Positions 15,502 through 24,586 are shown, numbered from the stretch's first letter. The stretch is DNA of 64,000 bases from Sabulicella rubraurantiaca (GCF_017355885.1 NZ_JAFEUU010000006.1:124001-188000), one strand, 5' to 3'. The notes: generated from the sequence alone by a model not told the origin. Numbers and translations are program-made.

Positions 15502-16260
15502 GTGGCGAACAAGGTCAAGGAAGCCTGGAAGAGCGGCAAGGCGGTGGTGAACGGGTGGCTCGCCATCCCCAACGCCTTCAGCGCCGAGATGTATGCCCAG
15601 TGCGGCTGGGACAGCGTGACGGTGGACATGCAGCACGGCGTCCAGGACTACCTGTCCTGCGTGGCCTGCTTCCAGGGCATGCAGCCGCATGGCGTGCTGC
15701 CCATGGTGCGCGTGCCGTGGAACGAGCCGGGCATCGTCGGCAAGGTGCTGGATGCTGGCGCCTATGGCGTGATCTGCCCGATGGTGAACACCGAGGCCGA
15801 GGCCCGCGCCCTGGTGCAGTACGCGAAGTACCCGCCCAAGGGCACGCGCTCCAACGGCCCGATCCGCGCCGGCTCCTACGGCTCGGGCGGCACCTACCAG
15901 AAGACCGCGAATGACGAGGTGCTGGTGATCCCGATGATCGAGACGCAGACCGCGCTCGACAATCTGGAAGCCATCCTCGACGTGGAAGGCATCGACGCGA
16001 TCTACGTGGGTCCCTCCGACCTCGGCCTGTCCCTCGGCATGGAGCCGAAGCTGGACCGCGAGGAGCCGGAGATCATGAAGATCTACGAGCGCCTGCTGAA
16101 GGAGACGGATAAGCGCGGCATCGCGGCGGGCCTGCACAACGGCACCCCCGAATACGCGAACAAGATGATCAAGATGGGCTTCAAGCTCGTCACCATCCTG
16201 AACGACGTGGGGCTGATGGTGAACGCCGCGAAGTCTGCGGTGAAGATCGCGCGCGGCTGA
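15502..16260 (+). CDS. HpcH/HpaI-family class II aldolase
   Basis: A 252-residue TIM-barrel enzyme from a GTG start with an excellent GGAGGAGG site. Family elements are GWLAIPNAFSAEMYAQCGWD, VDMQHG (catalytic base region), VRVPWNE, VICPMVNTEAEA (metal-ligand region), PPKGTRS and VIPMIET. The family cleaves 2-keto-3-deoxy acids such as 4-hydroxy-2-oxoheptanedioate or 2-keto-3-deoxy-glucarate to pyruvate plus an aldehyde. With D-tartrate dehydratase next door, a role in sugar-acid breakdown is reasonable. Confidence 0.88.
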   Translation: MANKVKEAWKSGKAVVNGWLAIPNAFSAEMYAQCGWDSVTVDMQHGVQDYLSCVACFQGMQPHGVLPMVRVPWNEPGIVGKVLDAGAYGVICPMVNTEAEARALVQYAKYPPKGTRSNGPIRAGSYGSGGTYQKTANDEVLVIPMIETQTALDNLEAILDVEGIDAIYVGPSDLGLSLGMEPKLDREEPEIMKIYERLLKETDKRGIAAGLHNGTPEYANKMIKMGFKLVTILNDVGLMVNAAKSAVKIARG

Positions 16261-16266
16261 CGCGCC

Positions 16267-16291
16267 GAGGGGGGCCTGCCCGGCCCCCCTC
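16267..16291. terminator. Strong GC hairpin between convergent aldolase and D-tartrate dehydratase genes
   Basis: A perfect 10-bp stem, GAGGGGGGCC at 16267-16276 with GGCCCCCCTC at 16282-16291, and a 5-nt loop. It sits in the 37-bp gap between two converging genes, so it can end transcription from both sides. A weak T-rich stretch (CTTGCCT) follows on the plus strand. Confidence 0.6.
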
Positions 16292-16297
16292 CTTGCC

Positions 16298-17473
16298 TCA
16301 CAGATCCTTGAGCACCGCGTAGAGGTCGTTCTTCGCCTCGAAGCCGATGCCCGGCACGTCCGGCATGCGGATGCGGCTATTCTCCACCGGGGTGGAATCC
16401 GCGAAGCCGCCGAAGGGCGCGAAGACCTCCGGGTAGCTCTCGTTGCCACCCAGCCCCAGCCCCACCGCGATGTTCAGCGCGAATTGATGCCCGCCATGCG
16501 GCACGCAGCGGCGCGGGCTCCAGCCATGGGCGCGCAGCATGTCCAGCGTGCGCAGGTATTCGACGAGGCCGTAGGAAAGGGCCGGGTCGAATTGCAGCAC
16601 GTCGCGATCCGGGCGCAGCCCGCCATGGCGGATCAGGTTGCGCGCATCCTGCATGGAGAACAGGTTCTCGCCCGTGGCGATGGGCGGCAGGTAGTGCTCG
16701 GCCAGCGTCGCGTGGGTGGCGTAGTCCAGCGGGTCCAGTGGCTCCTCGTACCAGCGCAGCCCGAAGCCCTCGATGCTGGCGGCATAGGAGAGCGCGGCAT
16801 GGAGGCCGAAGCGCCCGTTCACGTCCACGCAGAGCCGGTGCCCCTGCCCGTCCAGCAGCTTCAGCACCGCCTCGATGCGGTTCAGATCCAGCAGCAGCGC
16901 CTCGCGCAGAGGCATGCCGGGGCTGCCGCCGATCTTCATCTTCACCACGGAATAGCCGAGACCGAGATAGCGCTTCATCTCCTCGACCAGCGCGTCCACG
17001 TCCTTGCCGGGGTGGTAGTAGCCGCCGGCGGCGTAGATCCATGCCTTCTCGTCGAACTGGCCCTTGTTGTAGCGCTGCGCCAGGAGCTTCCACAGCGGTA
17101 CACCGGCCAGCTTCGCCGTCGCATCCCACAGCGCCATGTCCAGCACGCCCACCGCCACGCTGCGCTCGCCATGGCCGCCCGGCTTCTCGTTCTTCATCAT
17201 GGCGGTCCAGGCCGGGACCGGGTCGAAGCCGCCATCGGCGTGGGCGGGCAGCTCGCCCGCCTCTTCCAGCCGGGGGATGAAGCGCTCCGTCAGGAGGCCG
17301 TGCTGCGCGTAGCGTCCGTTGCTGTTGAAGCCGTAGCCGGTGGCGGAGCGCCCGTCGCCGCTTTCCACCGTGATGGCGACGACGCTCGCCGTCATCTTGG
17401 AGAAGTCGATATAGGCATTGGCGATGGCGCTGCTGATGGGCACCACGCCCTGCCGGATGCTGGTGATCTTCAC
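16298..17473 (-). CDS. tarD: D-tartrate dehydratase-like enolase-superfamily enzyme
   Basis: A 391-residue mandelate racemase-type enolase-superfamily protein. It follows the characterised Bradyrhizobium D-tartrate dehydratase closely, as I remember it: SSAIANAYIDFSKMTAS, GYGFNSNGRYAQHGL, NEKPGGHGERSVAVG, YAAGGYYHPGK and CVPHGGHQFALNIA. Catalytic Lys is in VVKMKIGG (K178/K180), metal ligands D217, E243 and E269, and the His base region is H326/H329. It should turn D-tartrate into oxaloacetate. The GTG at 17473 with GAGGG upstream is preferred to an ATG at 17527 inside the neighbouring gene. Confidence 0.85.
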   Translation of the reverse strand: MKITSIRQGVVPISSAIANAYIDFSKMTASVVAITVESGDGRSATGYGFNSNGRYAQHGLLTERFIPRLEEAGELPAHADGGFDPVPAWTAMMKNEKPGGHGERSVAVGVLDMALWDATAKLAGVPLWKLLAQRYNKGQFDEKAWIYAAGGYYHPGKDVDALVEEMKRYLGLGYSVVKMKIGGSPGMPLREALLLDLNRIEAVLKLLDGQGHRLCVDVNGRFGLHAALSYAASIEGFGLRWYEEPLDPLDYATHATLAEHYLPPIATGENLFSMQDARNLIRHGGLRPDRDVLQFDPALSYGLVEYLRTLDMLRAHGWSPRRCVPHGGHQFALNIAVGLGLGGNESYPEVFAPFGGFADSTPVENSRIRMPDVPGIGFEAKNDLYAVLKDL

Positions 17474-17480
17474 GGAACCC

Positions 17481-18140
17481 TCATGTCTGGCTGGGCGGGT
17501 TCTGCGCCTCGCCGGCACAGGCGGCAAGGGCGGCGCCCTTCCGGAAGATCAGCCGGTCCCAGGTTACTTCGGCGCGCAGCAGTCCATCCTTCGCCTCGGC
17601 GCGATGCAGGCAGGGATGCAGGCAGGCAAGCCCTGCTGCTTCCGCCAGCGCGACGGTTTCCTCCGCCGTCACCTGGAACATGTGGCGGCCAGGCGGGATG
17701 GGTCCGTGACGCAGCGTACGCGCGAGCACCCCGCCATGGCGCAGCAGCGCGGTCACGCGCGGCATGCCGCGTGCGCGTTCCGCGGCGTCGAGATGCATCC
17801 AGACCGCCGTGGCCAGGATGGTGTCAAAGGATGCATCCGGAGGCAGGCTGGCGAGATCCGGCAGGGAATCGTCCAGCCAGGCGATGCCCGGGTCGGGATG
17901 CAGCGCCATGGCGCGGCGCCTCAGTTCCGCCGTCGGCTCCACCGCCGTGACCTGGTGGCCCAGCGCGGCAAGGCCCGCCGCGTCCCGGCCGGTGCCCGCG
18001 CCGATGTCGAGCACCGAGGCCGGCGCCCGCGGCAGATAGGGAAGAAGATGCGCCTTCGCGCGGGCGAAGGGAACGCTCTCGTACAGCCGGGAGAGGGTAT
18101 CCGCCTCCTCCGCGTAGCCTGCGCTCCCCGGGACGCTCAA
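17481..18140 (-). CDS. Class I SAM-dependent methyltransferase
   Basis: A 219-residue Rossmann methyltransferase with motif I VLDIGAGTGRDAAGLAALG, motif II VTAVEPT and motif IV FDTILATAVWMHL. A TTG start at 18140 overlaps the preceding TGA (TTGA) and has GAGAAGG before it, which sets the start. Substrate is unknown. It lies 7 bp before tarD on the same strand and is coupled to the CoA transferase, so the three probably form one operon. Confidence 0.82.
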   Translation of the reverse strand: MSVPGSAGYAEEADTLSRLYESVPFARAKAHLLPYLPRAPASVLDIGAGTGRDAAGLAALGHQVTAVEPTAELRRRAMALHPDPGIAWLDDSLPDLASLPPDASFDTILATAVWMHLDAAERARGMPRVTALLRHGGVLARTLRHGPIPPGRHMFQVTAEETVALAEAAGLACLHPCLHRAEAKDGLLRAEVTWDRLIFRKGAALAACAGEAQNPPSQT

Positions 18141-19309
18141 ATGGCCTTCTCGTTGCGGAGCGCGGCGATCTCCTCGGCGGAAAGGCCGAACTCGCGCAGA
18201 ACCTCCTCCGTGTGCTGGCCGCGCTCGGGCGTCGGGTTGCGGGCGCATTCGACGCCCTGGATCTGCATGGGCGCGCGCACCAACTGGATCTCGCCGAGTT
18301 GCGGGTGCTGCACCGGCATCGCCATGCCCAGGTGCCTCACCTGCTCGTCGGCGAAGACCTGGTCCATGGAATAGACCGGGCCGCAGGGCACGCCGGCCTC
18401 GTTGAACGCGCGCACCCATTCGTCGGTGCTGCGCATCTCCATGCGCTTCTGGATGATGGCGTTGGTCTTGGCGCGGTTCTGTGAGCGCAGCTTGTCGGTG
18501 GCGAGGTCAGGGTCCTTCGCCTCCTCCTCGATGCCCAGCACGGCGACGATGCGCTTCCACATCTCGCCGCCGCCGCCGGCGATGTTCACCACGCCGTCCT
18601 TCGTCTGGAACAGCCCGGTGGGGATGGTGGTCGGGTGGTCGTTGCCCGCCTGCTTCGGCACCTCGCCCTTCATGGTCCAGCGCGTGGCCTGGAAATCCAT
18701 CATGGCGATCATCGCCTCCAGCAGGGAGACGTGCACCCAGCGTCCCTTGCCGGTGCTCTCCCGCTCCAGCAGCGCCACCATGATGCCGAGGGCGCAGTAG
18801 AGCCCGGCCGTGAGGTCGGCCACCGGGATGCCGGCGCGCACCGGCCCCTGGCCGGGCAGGCCGGTCACGCTCATCAGCCCGCCCATGCCCTGGGCGATCT
18901 GGTCGAAGCCCGGACGCTTGGCATAGGGCCCGTCCTGCCCGAAGCCGGAGATGGAGCCGAGCACGATGCGCGGATTGATGGCGGCGAGCGTGTCGTAATC
19001 CACCCCCAGCCGGTGCTTCACGTCGGGGCGGTAATTCTCCACCACCACGTCGGCCTTCTCGACGAGGCGGTGGAAGAGCCTGCGCCCCGCCTCGCTCTTC
19101 AGGTTGATGGTGATGCCGCGCTTGTTGCGGTGGACGTGCTGGAAATCCGGCCCGTGGCGCTCGCCGCCCAGCCCCTTGCCCGTGTCCACCTCGTCCGTCG
19201 CCTCGACCTTGATGACGTTGGCGCCCCAATCGGCCAGCTGCCGCACGCAGGTCGGCCCGGAGCGGACGCGGGTGAGGTCGAGCACGGTGAAGCGGCTGAG
19301 GGGCATCAT
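18137..19309 (-). CDS. CaiB/BaiF-family (class III) CoA transferase
   Basis: A 390-residue class III CoA transferase. FTVLDLTRVRSGPTCVRQLADWGANVIKVE is followed by RNKRGITINLKSEAG, VVVENYRPDVKHRLG, SGFGQDGPYAKRPGFD and VADLTAGLYCALG, with the catalytic Asp in the FQHVHRNKRG/ENYRPDV region typical of the family. It moves CoA between carboxylic acids, for example formyl-, succinyl- or itaconyl-type donors. It is first in the CoA transferase-methyltransferase-tarD run and divergent from the enoyl-CoA hydratase. Confidence 0.9.
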   Translation of the reverse strand: MMPLSRFTVLDLTRVRSGPTCVRQLADWGANVIKVEATDEVDTGKGLGGERHGPDFQHVHRNKRGITINLKSEAGRRLFHRLVEKADVVVENYRPDVKHRLGVDYDTLAAINPRIVLGSISGFGQDGPYAKRPGFDQIAQGMGGLMSVTGLPGQGPVRAGIPVADLTAGLYCALGIMVALLERESTGKGRWVHVSLLEAMIAMMDFQATRWTMKGEVPKQAGNDHPTTIPTGLFQTKDGVVNIAGGGGEMWKRIVAVLGIEEEAKDPDLATDKLRSQNRAKTNAIIQKRMEMRSTDEWVRAFNEAGVPCGPVYSMDQVFADEQVRHLGMAMPVQHPQLGEIQLVRAPMQIQGVECARNPTPERGQHTEEVLREFGLSAEEIAALRNEKAI

Positions 19310-19391
19310 GGGTGGGACGTCTCCTGGGTTGGCGCCCGCATCTTCCACCGCGCGCCGAAGGCTGCAACCCTGCCGGGGAAAGGGGAACCGC

Positions 19392-20171
19392 ATGTCCGAG
19401 GAACTTCTGGTCGAGCGCCGCGAGGGCATCGTCCATGTCACGCTCAACCGCCCCCAGGCGCGCAATGCCCTCACCTTCGGCATGTATGAGGGCTTGGCGA
19501 AGCTGGCCGCCGAGGCGAGCGCCGATGATTCCGTGCGGGCGGTGATCCTGACCGGCGCGGGCGAGAAGGCCTTCGCCGCCGGCACCGACATCTCCGAGTT
19601 CCGGAACTTCCGCACGGCCGAGGACGCGATCGGCTACGAGGCGAAGATCGACCGCATCCTGACGGCGCTGGAGGATTGCACGAAGCCCACCATCGCTGCC
19701 ATTTCCGGGGCCTGCACCGGGGGTGGCGCCGCCATCGCCGCGGTGTGCGACCTGCGCATCGGCGCGGCCAATGCGCGCTTCGGCTTCCCCATCGCGCGGA
19801 CGCTGGGCAACACGCTGTCCATGGTGAACCACGCGCGCATGGCGGCGCTGATTGGCCCGGCGCGCGTCACCGACCTCATCTTCACCGCGCGCCTCATGGA
19901 GGCGGAGGAGATGAAGCAGGCCGGGCTGCTCTCCGAGATCCTGCCTGACCACGCCGCGCTGCAGGCCCGTGCCTGGGAGCTGGCGCAGACCGTGGCGGGC
20001 CACGCGCCGCTGACGCTGCGCGCCACCAAGCAGGCGCTGCGCCGCCTGCGCGACGCCAGCCGCGCCATCCATGGCGACGACCTCGTAGCCATGTGCTTCA
20101 CCTCGCGCGACTTCGCCGAGGGAGTGGAAAGCTTCCTGGCGCGGCGCCCCGCCAAGTGGGAGGGGCGCTGA
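19392..20171 (+). CDS. Enoyl-CoA hydratase/isomerase family protein
   Basis: A 259-residue crotonase. It shows VHVTLNRPQARNALT, AFAAGTDISEF (first oxyanion-hole strand), and AISGACTGGGAAIAAVCDLRIG (second, GGG motif), then FGFPIARTLGNTLS. The position that carries one catalytic Glu in true enoyl-CoA hydratases falls in the NTLSMVNHARM stretch and is not obviously Glu, so the exact reaction is uncertain. It is divergent from the CoA transferase with an 82-bp gap, suggesting joint use in CoA-thioester catabolism. Confidence 0.88.
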   Translation: MSEELLVERREGIVHVTLNRPQARNALTFGMYEGLAKLAAEASADDSVRAVILTGAGEKAFAAGTDISEFRNFRTAEDAIGYEAKIDRILTALEDCTKPTIAAISGACTGGGAAIAAVCDLRIGAANARFGFPIARTLGNTLSMVNHARMAALIGPARVTDLIFTARLMEAEEMKQAGLLSEILPDHAALQARAWELAQTVAGHAPLTLRATKQALRRLRDASRAIHGDDLVAMCFTSRDFAEGVESFLARRPAKWEGR

Positions 20172-20233
20172 TCCCGGCTTCCGCCGGAGGGCGGGCGGGG
20201 TAGCTTCTGGTCATTCCGGCTCCGGAGCCTTGC

Positions 20234-20704
20234 ATGACCGCCCCCGACCCTTCCGACGACTTGGCCCGGCTGCGCGCCCTGCGCCGGGCCCGTCCCGCCC
20301 ACCGGCCGCATCCGGCCCTGGGCTGGGGCGACCGCGTGGCCGACCGCGTGACCGGGCTCGTGGGGTCCTGGCGCTTCATCATCGTGCAGAGCGTGATGCT
20401 GGTGCTTTGGATGGTCGCCAACATCCTGGCCTGGAACCACGCCTGGGACCCCTACCCGTTCATCCTGCTCAACCTCGTCCTGTCCTTCCAGGCCGCCTAC
20501 ACGGCGCCCATCATCATGATGAGCCAGAATCGGCAGGCCGAGATCGACCGCGCGCACGCGCATCACGATTACGAGATCAACGTGAAGGCGGAGCTGGAGA
20601 TCGAGGCGCTGCACGCCAAGGTGGACGCGCTGCGGGAGGTGGAGATGCTGCGCCTCATCAGGCTGGTGGAAACGCTGCTGGAGGAGCGGCGCGGCCAGGC
20701 CTGA
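20234..20704 (+). CDS. DUF1003 membrane protein
   Basis: A 156-residue protein with two predicted transmembrane helices (FIIVQSVMLVLWMVANILAW; PFILLNLVLSFQAAYTAPIIMM), then a charged helix (NRQAEIDRAHAHHDYEINVKAELEIEALHAKVD) that may form a coiled coil. This order, with the conserved QNRQAE.DR segment, is that of DUF1003. Function unknown; located in the inner membrane. It converges tightly on the DUF1232 gene, whose stop begins at the next base. Confidence 0.87.
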   Translation: MTAPDPSDDLARLRALRRARPAHRPHPALGWGDRVADRVTGLVGSWRFIIVQSVMLVLWMVANILAWNHAWDPYPFILLNLVLSFQAAYTAPIIMMSQNRQAEIDRAHAHHDYEINVKAELEIEALHAKVDALREVEMLRLIRLVETLLEERRGQA

Positions 20705-21094
20705 TCAGCGTCCCAGCGCGGCCCAGCCCAGCAGCACCAGCAGGGCCAGCCCCGCCATGGCCCAGGGCCAGAGCGGCGAGCGCGGCGGCTCCGCGGCCTC
20801 GGCCGGGCGGCCCACCACCGGGCGGCCACCGCGATGCGCGATCACCTGGTCCATCACCGGCCCTGGCACCATCTTCGCCGCCAGCCCGAGCAGCAGCGGC
20901 ACCACCACGAGGTCGTCCAGCCAGCCGGCAAAGGGCACCACGTCGGGCAGGAAATCGATGGGCCAGATGGCGTAGGCGGCGGCCAGCACCGCCACCGCCT
21001 TGGCGCGCAGCGGCGTGCGCGGGTCGCGCAGCGCCGTCCAGAGCACCGACAGCAGCCCGGGCAGGCGCCGCAGGCGAAGGAGGAGGCCGATCAC
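20705..21094 (-). CDS. DUF1232 (YkvA-type) membrane protein
   Basis: A 129-residue protein starting at a GTG that overlaps the uup stop (GTGA). The core AVAVLAAAYAIWPIDFLPDVVPFAGWLDDLVVV is the DUF1232 signature (YxxxPxDxxPD). A C-terminal hydrophobic helix (PLWPWAMAGLALLVLLGWAAL) anchors it in the membrane. Function unknown. An upstream ATG at 21238 inside the ABC-F frame is rejected as start because the sequence before the GTG has no family similarity. Confidence 0.85.
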   Translation of the reverse strand: MIGLLLRLRRLPGLLSVLWTALRDPRTPLRAKAVAVLAAAYAIWPIDFLPDVVPFAGWLDDLVVVPLLLGLAAKMVPGPVMDQVIAHRGGRPVVGRPAEAAEPPRSPLWPWAMAGLALLVLLGWAALGR

Positions 21095-22899
21095 CCTTCC
21101 AGCTCCTCGCGCAGCATCTCCAGGCGCAGCCATTCCCCCTCGGCCGCTTCCAGCGCCGCCTCGCGTTCTGCGAGGCCCTTGGTGCGCGTCTCGAAACCTT
21201 TGGGGTCGCGGGCATAGAGCCCCGGATCGGACAGCCATTCGCGCAAGACGGCGATCTCCTTGCCCAGCCGCTCCATCGTGGCTGGCAAAGTCTCCAACGC
21301 GTGACGATCCTTGAAGCTGAGCTTGCCGCGCGAAGGGGCAGGGGCGGGCGGCGCGGCGGGCTTCGGCGCGGCCGGGGCGGCGCGCGGCGCCTTGGCCGCC
21401 TCCACCCCCGCGCCGCGCTGCGCCAGCAGGTCGGAATAGCCACCCGCATACTCCACCCAGCGCCCCTCGCCCTCGGCAAAGATCACCGAGGTGCAGACGC
21501 GGTCCAGGAAGTCGCGGTCATGGCTCACCACCAGCACCGTACCGCCGTAATCGGCCAGCATCTCCTCCAGCAGGTCCAGCGTTTCCAGGTCCAGGTCGTT
21601 GGTCGGCTCGTCCAGCACCAGCAGGTTGGAGGGTGCGGCGAGGGCACGCGCCAGCAGCAGCCGCCCGCGCTCCCCGCCCGAGAGCTTTCCGACCGGGGTG
21701 CGCGCCTGCTCCGGTCCGAACAGGAAGTCGCCCATGTAGCCGATGACATGGCGCGGCTGGTTATTCACCCAGACCTGGTCGCCGCGCCCCTCGGTCAGCG
21801 TGTCCGCCAGTGTGGCGTTCGGGTCGAGGGCGGCGCGCATCTGGTCCAGCGTCGCCATCTGGAGATTCGTGCCCAGCCGCACCGTGCCGGAATCGGGCGG
21901 CAGCGCGCCGGTCAGCATCCGCAGCAGCGTCGTCTTGCCGGCGCCGTTGCGCCCCACCAGCCCGACGCGGTCGCCCTTGAGGATGCGCGTGGAGAAGTCG
22001 CGCACCACCGGCGCGCCGCCGAAGGATTTCGCGATGCCTTCCGCCGCGACGACCAGCGCGCCGGAGGGCGTGGCCTCCGCCGCCTCCAGCTTCACGTTCC
22101 CCTGCGGCTTCACGCGGTCCCGCCGCGCCTGCCGCAGCGCCTGGAGTTCGCCGACGCGGCGCATGTTGCGCTTGCGGCGGGCGGAGACGCCGTGGCGCAG
22201 CCAATGCTCCTCCCGTGCGATCTGCCGGCCGAGCTTGTGGGCGGCCTGCTCCTCCTCCGCCAGCACCGTCTCGCGCCACTCCTCGAAGGCGGCGAAGCCC
22301 CGATCCAGGCGCCGCGTCGTGCCGCGGTCCAGCCACAGCGTCGCGCGCGACAGCCGGCCCAGGAAGCGCCGGTCATGCGAAATCAGCACCAGCGCGCCGC
22401 GCATCGAAGCCAGCTCCTCCTCCAGCCATTCGATGGCCGGCAGGTCGAGGTGGTTGGTCGGCTCGTCCAGCAGGAGGATGTCCGGCTCCGGCGCCAGGGC
22501 GCGGGCGAGCGCAGCCCGGCGTGCTTCGCCACCGGAGAGGCGCGATGGGTCCTCCTCGCCCGAAAGGCCGAGCGATTCCAGCAGGTGACGGGCGCGATAC
22601 GGGTCGTCGGCCGGGCCGAGGCCGGCCAGGGCATAGTCCAGCACTGTCGCGTGGCCGGACAGGTCCGGCTCCTGCGGGAGGTAGCGCATCGTCGTGCCGG
22701 GCTGGACGAAGCGCGTGCCGCTTTCCGCTTCCAGTTCTCCCGCTGCGATGCGCAGCAGGGTGGACTTGCCGCTTCCGTTGCGCCCCACCAGCGCTAGGCG
22801 CTCGCCCGGCGCGACGGAAAGCGCGGCGCCGTCCAGCAGCGGCTTGCCGCCCAGGGTGAAGCGGATGGCATCAAGGATGAGGACAGGGGGCGCGGCCAT
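21091..22899 (-). CDS. uup: ABC-F family ATPase, Uup-like
   Basis: A 602-residue soluble protein with two ABC domains: Walker A GRNGSGKST then LSGGEARR and LLLDEPTNHLD in the first; GRNGAGKTT, LSGGERGR and LVLDEPTNDLD in the second. A linker (EEQAAHKLGRQIAREEHWLRHGVSARRKRN) joins them. An Ala/Pro-rich stretch leads to a C-terminal coiled coil (ATMERLGKEIAVLREW, EREAALEAAEGEWLRLE), as in Uup. Such proteins bind ribosomes or DNA and affect transposon excision. ATG at 22899 fits the family start. Confidence 0.92.
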   Translation of the reverse strand: MAAPPVLILDAIRFTLGGKPLLDGAALSVAPGERLALVGRNGSGKSTLLRIAAGELEAESGTRFVQPGTTMRYLPQEPDLSGHATVLDYALAGLGPADDPYRARHLLESLGLSGEEDPSRLSGGEARRAALARALAPEPDILLLDEPTNHLDLPAIEWLEEELASMRGALVLISHDRRFLGRLSRATLWLDRGTTRRLDRGFAAFEEWRETVLAEEEQAAHKLGRQIAREEHWLRHGVSARRKRNMRRVGELQALRQARRDRVKPQGNVKLEAAEATPSGALVVAAEGIAKSFGGAPVVRDFSTRILKGDRVGLVGRNGAGKTTLLRMLTGALPPDSGTVRLGTNLQMATLDQMRAALDPNATLADTLTEGRGDQVWVNNQPRHVIGYMGDFLFGPEQARTPVGKLSGGERGRLLLARALAAPSNLLVLDEPTNDLDLETLDLLEEMLADYGGTVLVVSHDRDFLDRVCTSVIFAEGEGRWVEYAGGYSDLLAQRGAGVEAAKAPRAAPAAPKPAAPPAPAPSRGKLSFKDRHALETLPATMERLGKEIAVLREWLSDPGLYARDPKGFETRTKGLAEREAALEAAEGEWLRLEMLREELEG

Positions 22900-22995
22900 G
22901 GGGGCGCGATTGGGGCGCGGGGACACGCGCGTCAAGGCTTGCGCCCGGCGCCGCCCCGGCCTTCCATCGCAGGGAAAGCGGAGGGGCAAGACAGC

Positions 22996-23733
22996 ATGTT
23001 CGACTTCAACGGCAAGCGCGTCGTGGTGTGCGGCGGTTCCAAGGGCATCGGCCGCTCGGTCGCGCTGGGCTTCGCCCAGGCGGGCGCCGCCGTCTCCATC
23101 TGCGCCCGCGGCGCCGAGGCGCTGGAGCGCACCCGTGCCGAACTTGGCACCAAGGGCCACGCCGCTTCCTGCGACCTGTCGGACGGTGTGGCGGTGCGCC
23201 GCTACATCGCCGAGGCGGAGAAGGCGCTGGGCGGCATCGACGTGCTGGTGAACAACGCCTCCGGCTTCGGCGCCTCGGACACGGAGGAAGGCTGGGCGGC
23301 CTCGCTCAACGTGGACGTACTGGCGACCTTTCGCGCCACCCGCGCGGCGCTGCCGGCGCTGAAGGCGTCGCGCGGCTCGATCGTCAACCTCTCCTCCATC
23401 TCCGGCTATGGCCCCTCCCTGCGGACACCGGCCTATGCGGCGGTGAAGGCGCTGCTGATCAACTACACCCAGTCCCAAGCGGCGATGTTCGCCTCGGACG
23501 GCATCCGGGTGAACGGCGTCGCCCCCGGCTCCATCGAGTTCCCCGGCGGCTCCTGGGAGAAGCGCAAGTCGGAGGACCCGACGCTCTACAACCGCATCCT
23601 GAACTCCATTCCCTTCGGCCGCCTCGGCACGCCGGAGGAGGTGGCGAATGTGGTGCTGTTCCTGTCCTCGCCGCTGGCTTCCTGGGTCACGGGGCATACG
23701 GTGGTGGTGGATGGGGGGCAGCTTCTGGGCTGA
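22996..23733 (+). CDS. Short-chain dehydrogenase/reductase
   Basis: A 245-residue SDR with the nucleotide loop GGSKGIGRS, NNAS, catalytic Ser in LSSISGYG and the YAAVK motif (Tyr and Lys), and a C-terminal GRLGTPEEVANVVLFLSSPLASWVTGHTVVVDGG. Substrate unknown; cofactor likely NADP(H) or NAD(H). ATG at 22996 has GGAGGGG upstream. Its last 47 bp overlap the end of the convergent SDR gene. Confidence 0.9.
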   Translation: MFDFNGKRVVVCGGSKGIGRSVALGFAQAGAAVSICARGAEALERTRAELGTKGHAASCDLSDGVAVRRYIAEAEKALGGIDVLVNNASGFGASDTEEGWAASLNVDVLATFRATRAALPALKASRGSIVNLSSISGYGPSLRTPAYAAVKALLINYTQSQAAMFASDGIRVNGVAPGSIEFPGGSWEKRKSEDPTLYNRILNSIPFGRLGTPEEVANVVLFLSSPLASWVTGHTVVVDGGQLLG

Positions 23734-24493
23734 TCGTGAAGCGGTGCAGCCGCGCCGCCCGGTCGGCGAGCGGTGCGGGCAGCAGCAGCAGGAGACGCAG
23801 CAGCAGCCCCAGTGCGGCGGGCACGGCAACGCGCCCGCGCCCGCGCTCCACGGCCCGCCAGATGCGGCGGGCCATCGCCTCGGCGCTGATCTCGCCGGGA
23901 TGCGGCCCGGCATAGCGCGCACTCATCGCGCTGCCGAAGAAGCCCGGCGCGGCCACCGTCACCCCCACGCCATCGGGTGCCAGCTTCGCCCGCAGCGCCT
24001 CGCCCCAGGTCCAGAGCCCCGCCTTGCTGGCGCAATAGGCCGGGCTGTCCGGCAGGCCCAGGAACCCCGCGACGGAGCCCACCAGCACCACCCGCCCCGA
24101 CCGCCGCGCGATGAGGCGAGGCAGCAGCGGCGCCACCGTGTTCATCGCCCCCAGCAGGTTCACGGCGACCGTCCGCGCGGCCAGCTCCGGCGCCTCCAGC
24201 CCACCCTCCGGTGGCGTTCCGGAGGACACGCCCGCCGCCGCGATGACATGGGTGAAGGGCTGCCCCGAATCCCAGGCGAGGAGGCGTCCCGCCATCGCCG
24301 CCGCGTCGCGCACATCCAGCAGCGCGGTGTCCAGCTCGGCGCCGCGCGCCCTGCATTCCGCCGCCACCGCCTCCAGCGCCGCCGCGTCCCGCGCGACGAG
24401 GCGCAGCATCACCCCCGGCGCGGCGAGGTGCCGCGCCAGCGCCGCGCCCAAGCCGCGCGAGGCGCCGGTGATCAGGACGCACCTTGCCGCCAT
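23687..24493 (-). CDS. Short-chain dehydrogenase/reductase, divergent type
   Basis: A 268-residue SDR with GASRGLGAALARHL, AAAGVSSG in place of the usual NNAG, GSVAGFLGLPDSPAYCASKAG (catalytic Ser, Tyr and Lys) and APGFFGSAM. A hydrophobic C-terminal stretch (ALGLLLRLLLLLPAPLADRAARL) suggests membrane association. It lies next to, but faces away from, the capsule export operon, so a role in polysaccharide or lipid metabolism is possible, not shown. Confidence 0.85.
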   Translation of the reverse strand: MAARCVLITGASRGLGAALARHLAAPGVMLRLVARDAAALEAVAAECRARGAELDTALLDVRDAAAMAGRLLAWDSGQPFTHVIAAAGVSSGTPPEGGLEAPELAARTVAVNLLGAMNTVAPLLPRLIARRSGRVVLVGSVAGFLGLPDSPAYCASKAGLWTWGEALRAKLAPDGVGVTVAAPGFFGSAMSARYAGPHPGEISAEAMARRIWRAVERGRGRVAVPAALGLLLRLLLLLPAPLADRAARLHRFTISPEAAPHPPPPYAP

Positions 24494-24586
24494 CTCCCAC
24501 TTTCTCCGCGAATTGTTGATCGGGCTCAGCCCGTATAGGTTGAGGAAGAGGGCCGTCGAAGCCCGCCTATCCCGGGAAGGTTGATG

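Noticed and set aside
20230-22797. 855-codon plus-strand frame over DUF1232 and the ABC-F gene
   Set aside because: Low-complexity translation antisense to the uup gene, whose Walker and signature motifs are all intact. No gene-like features.
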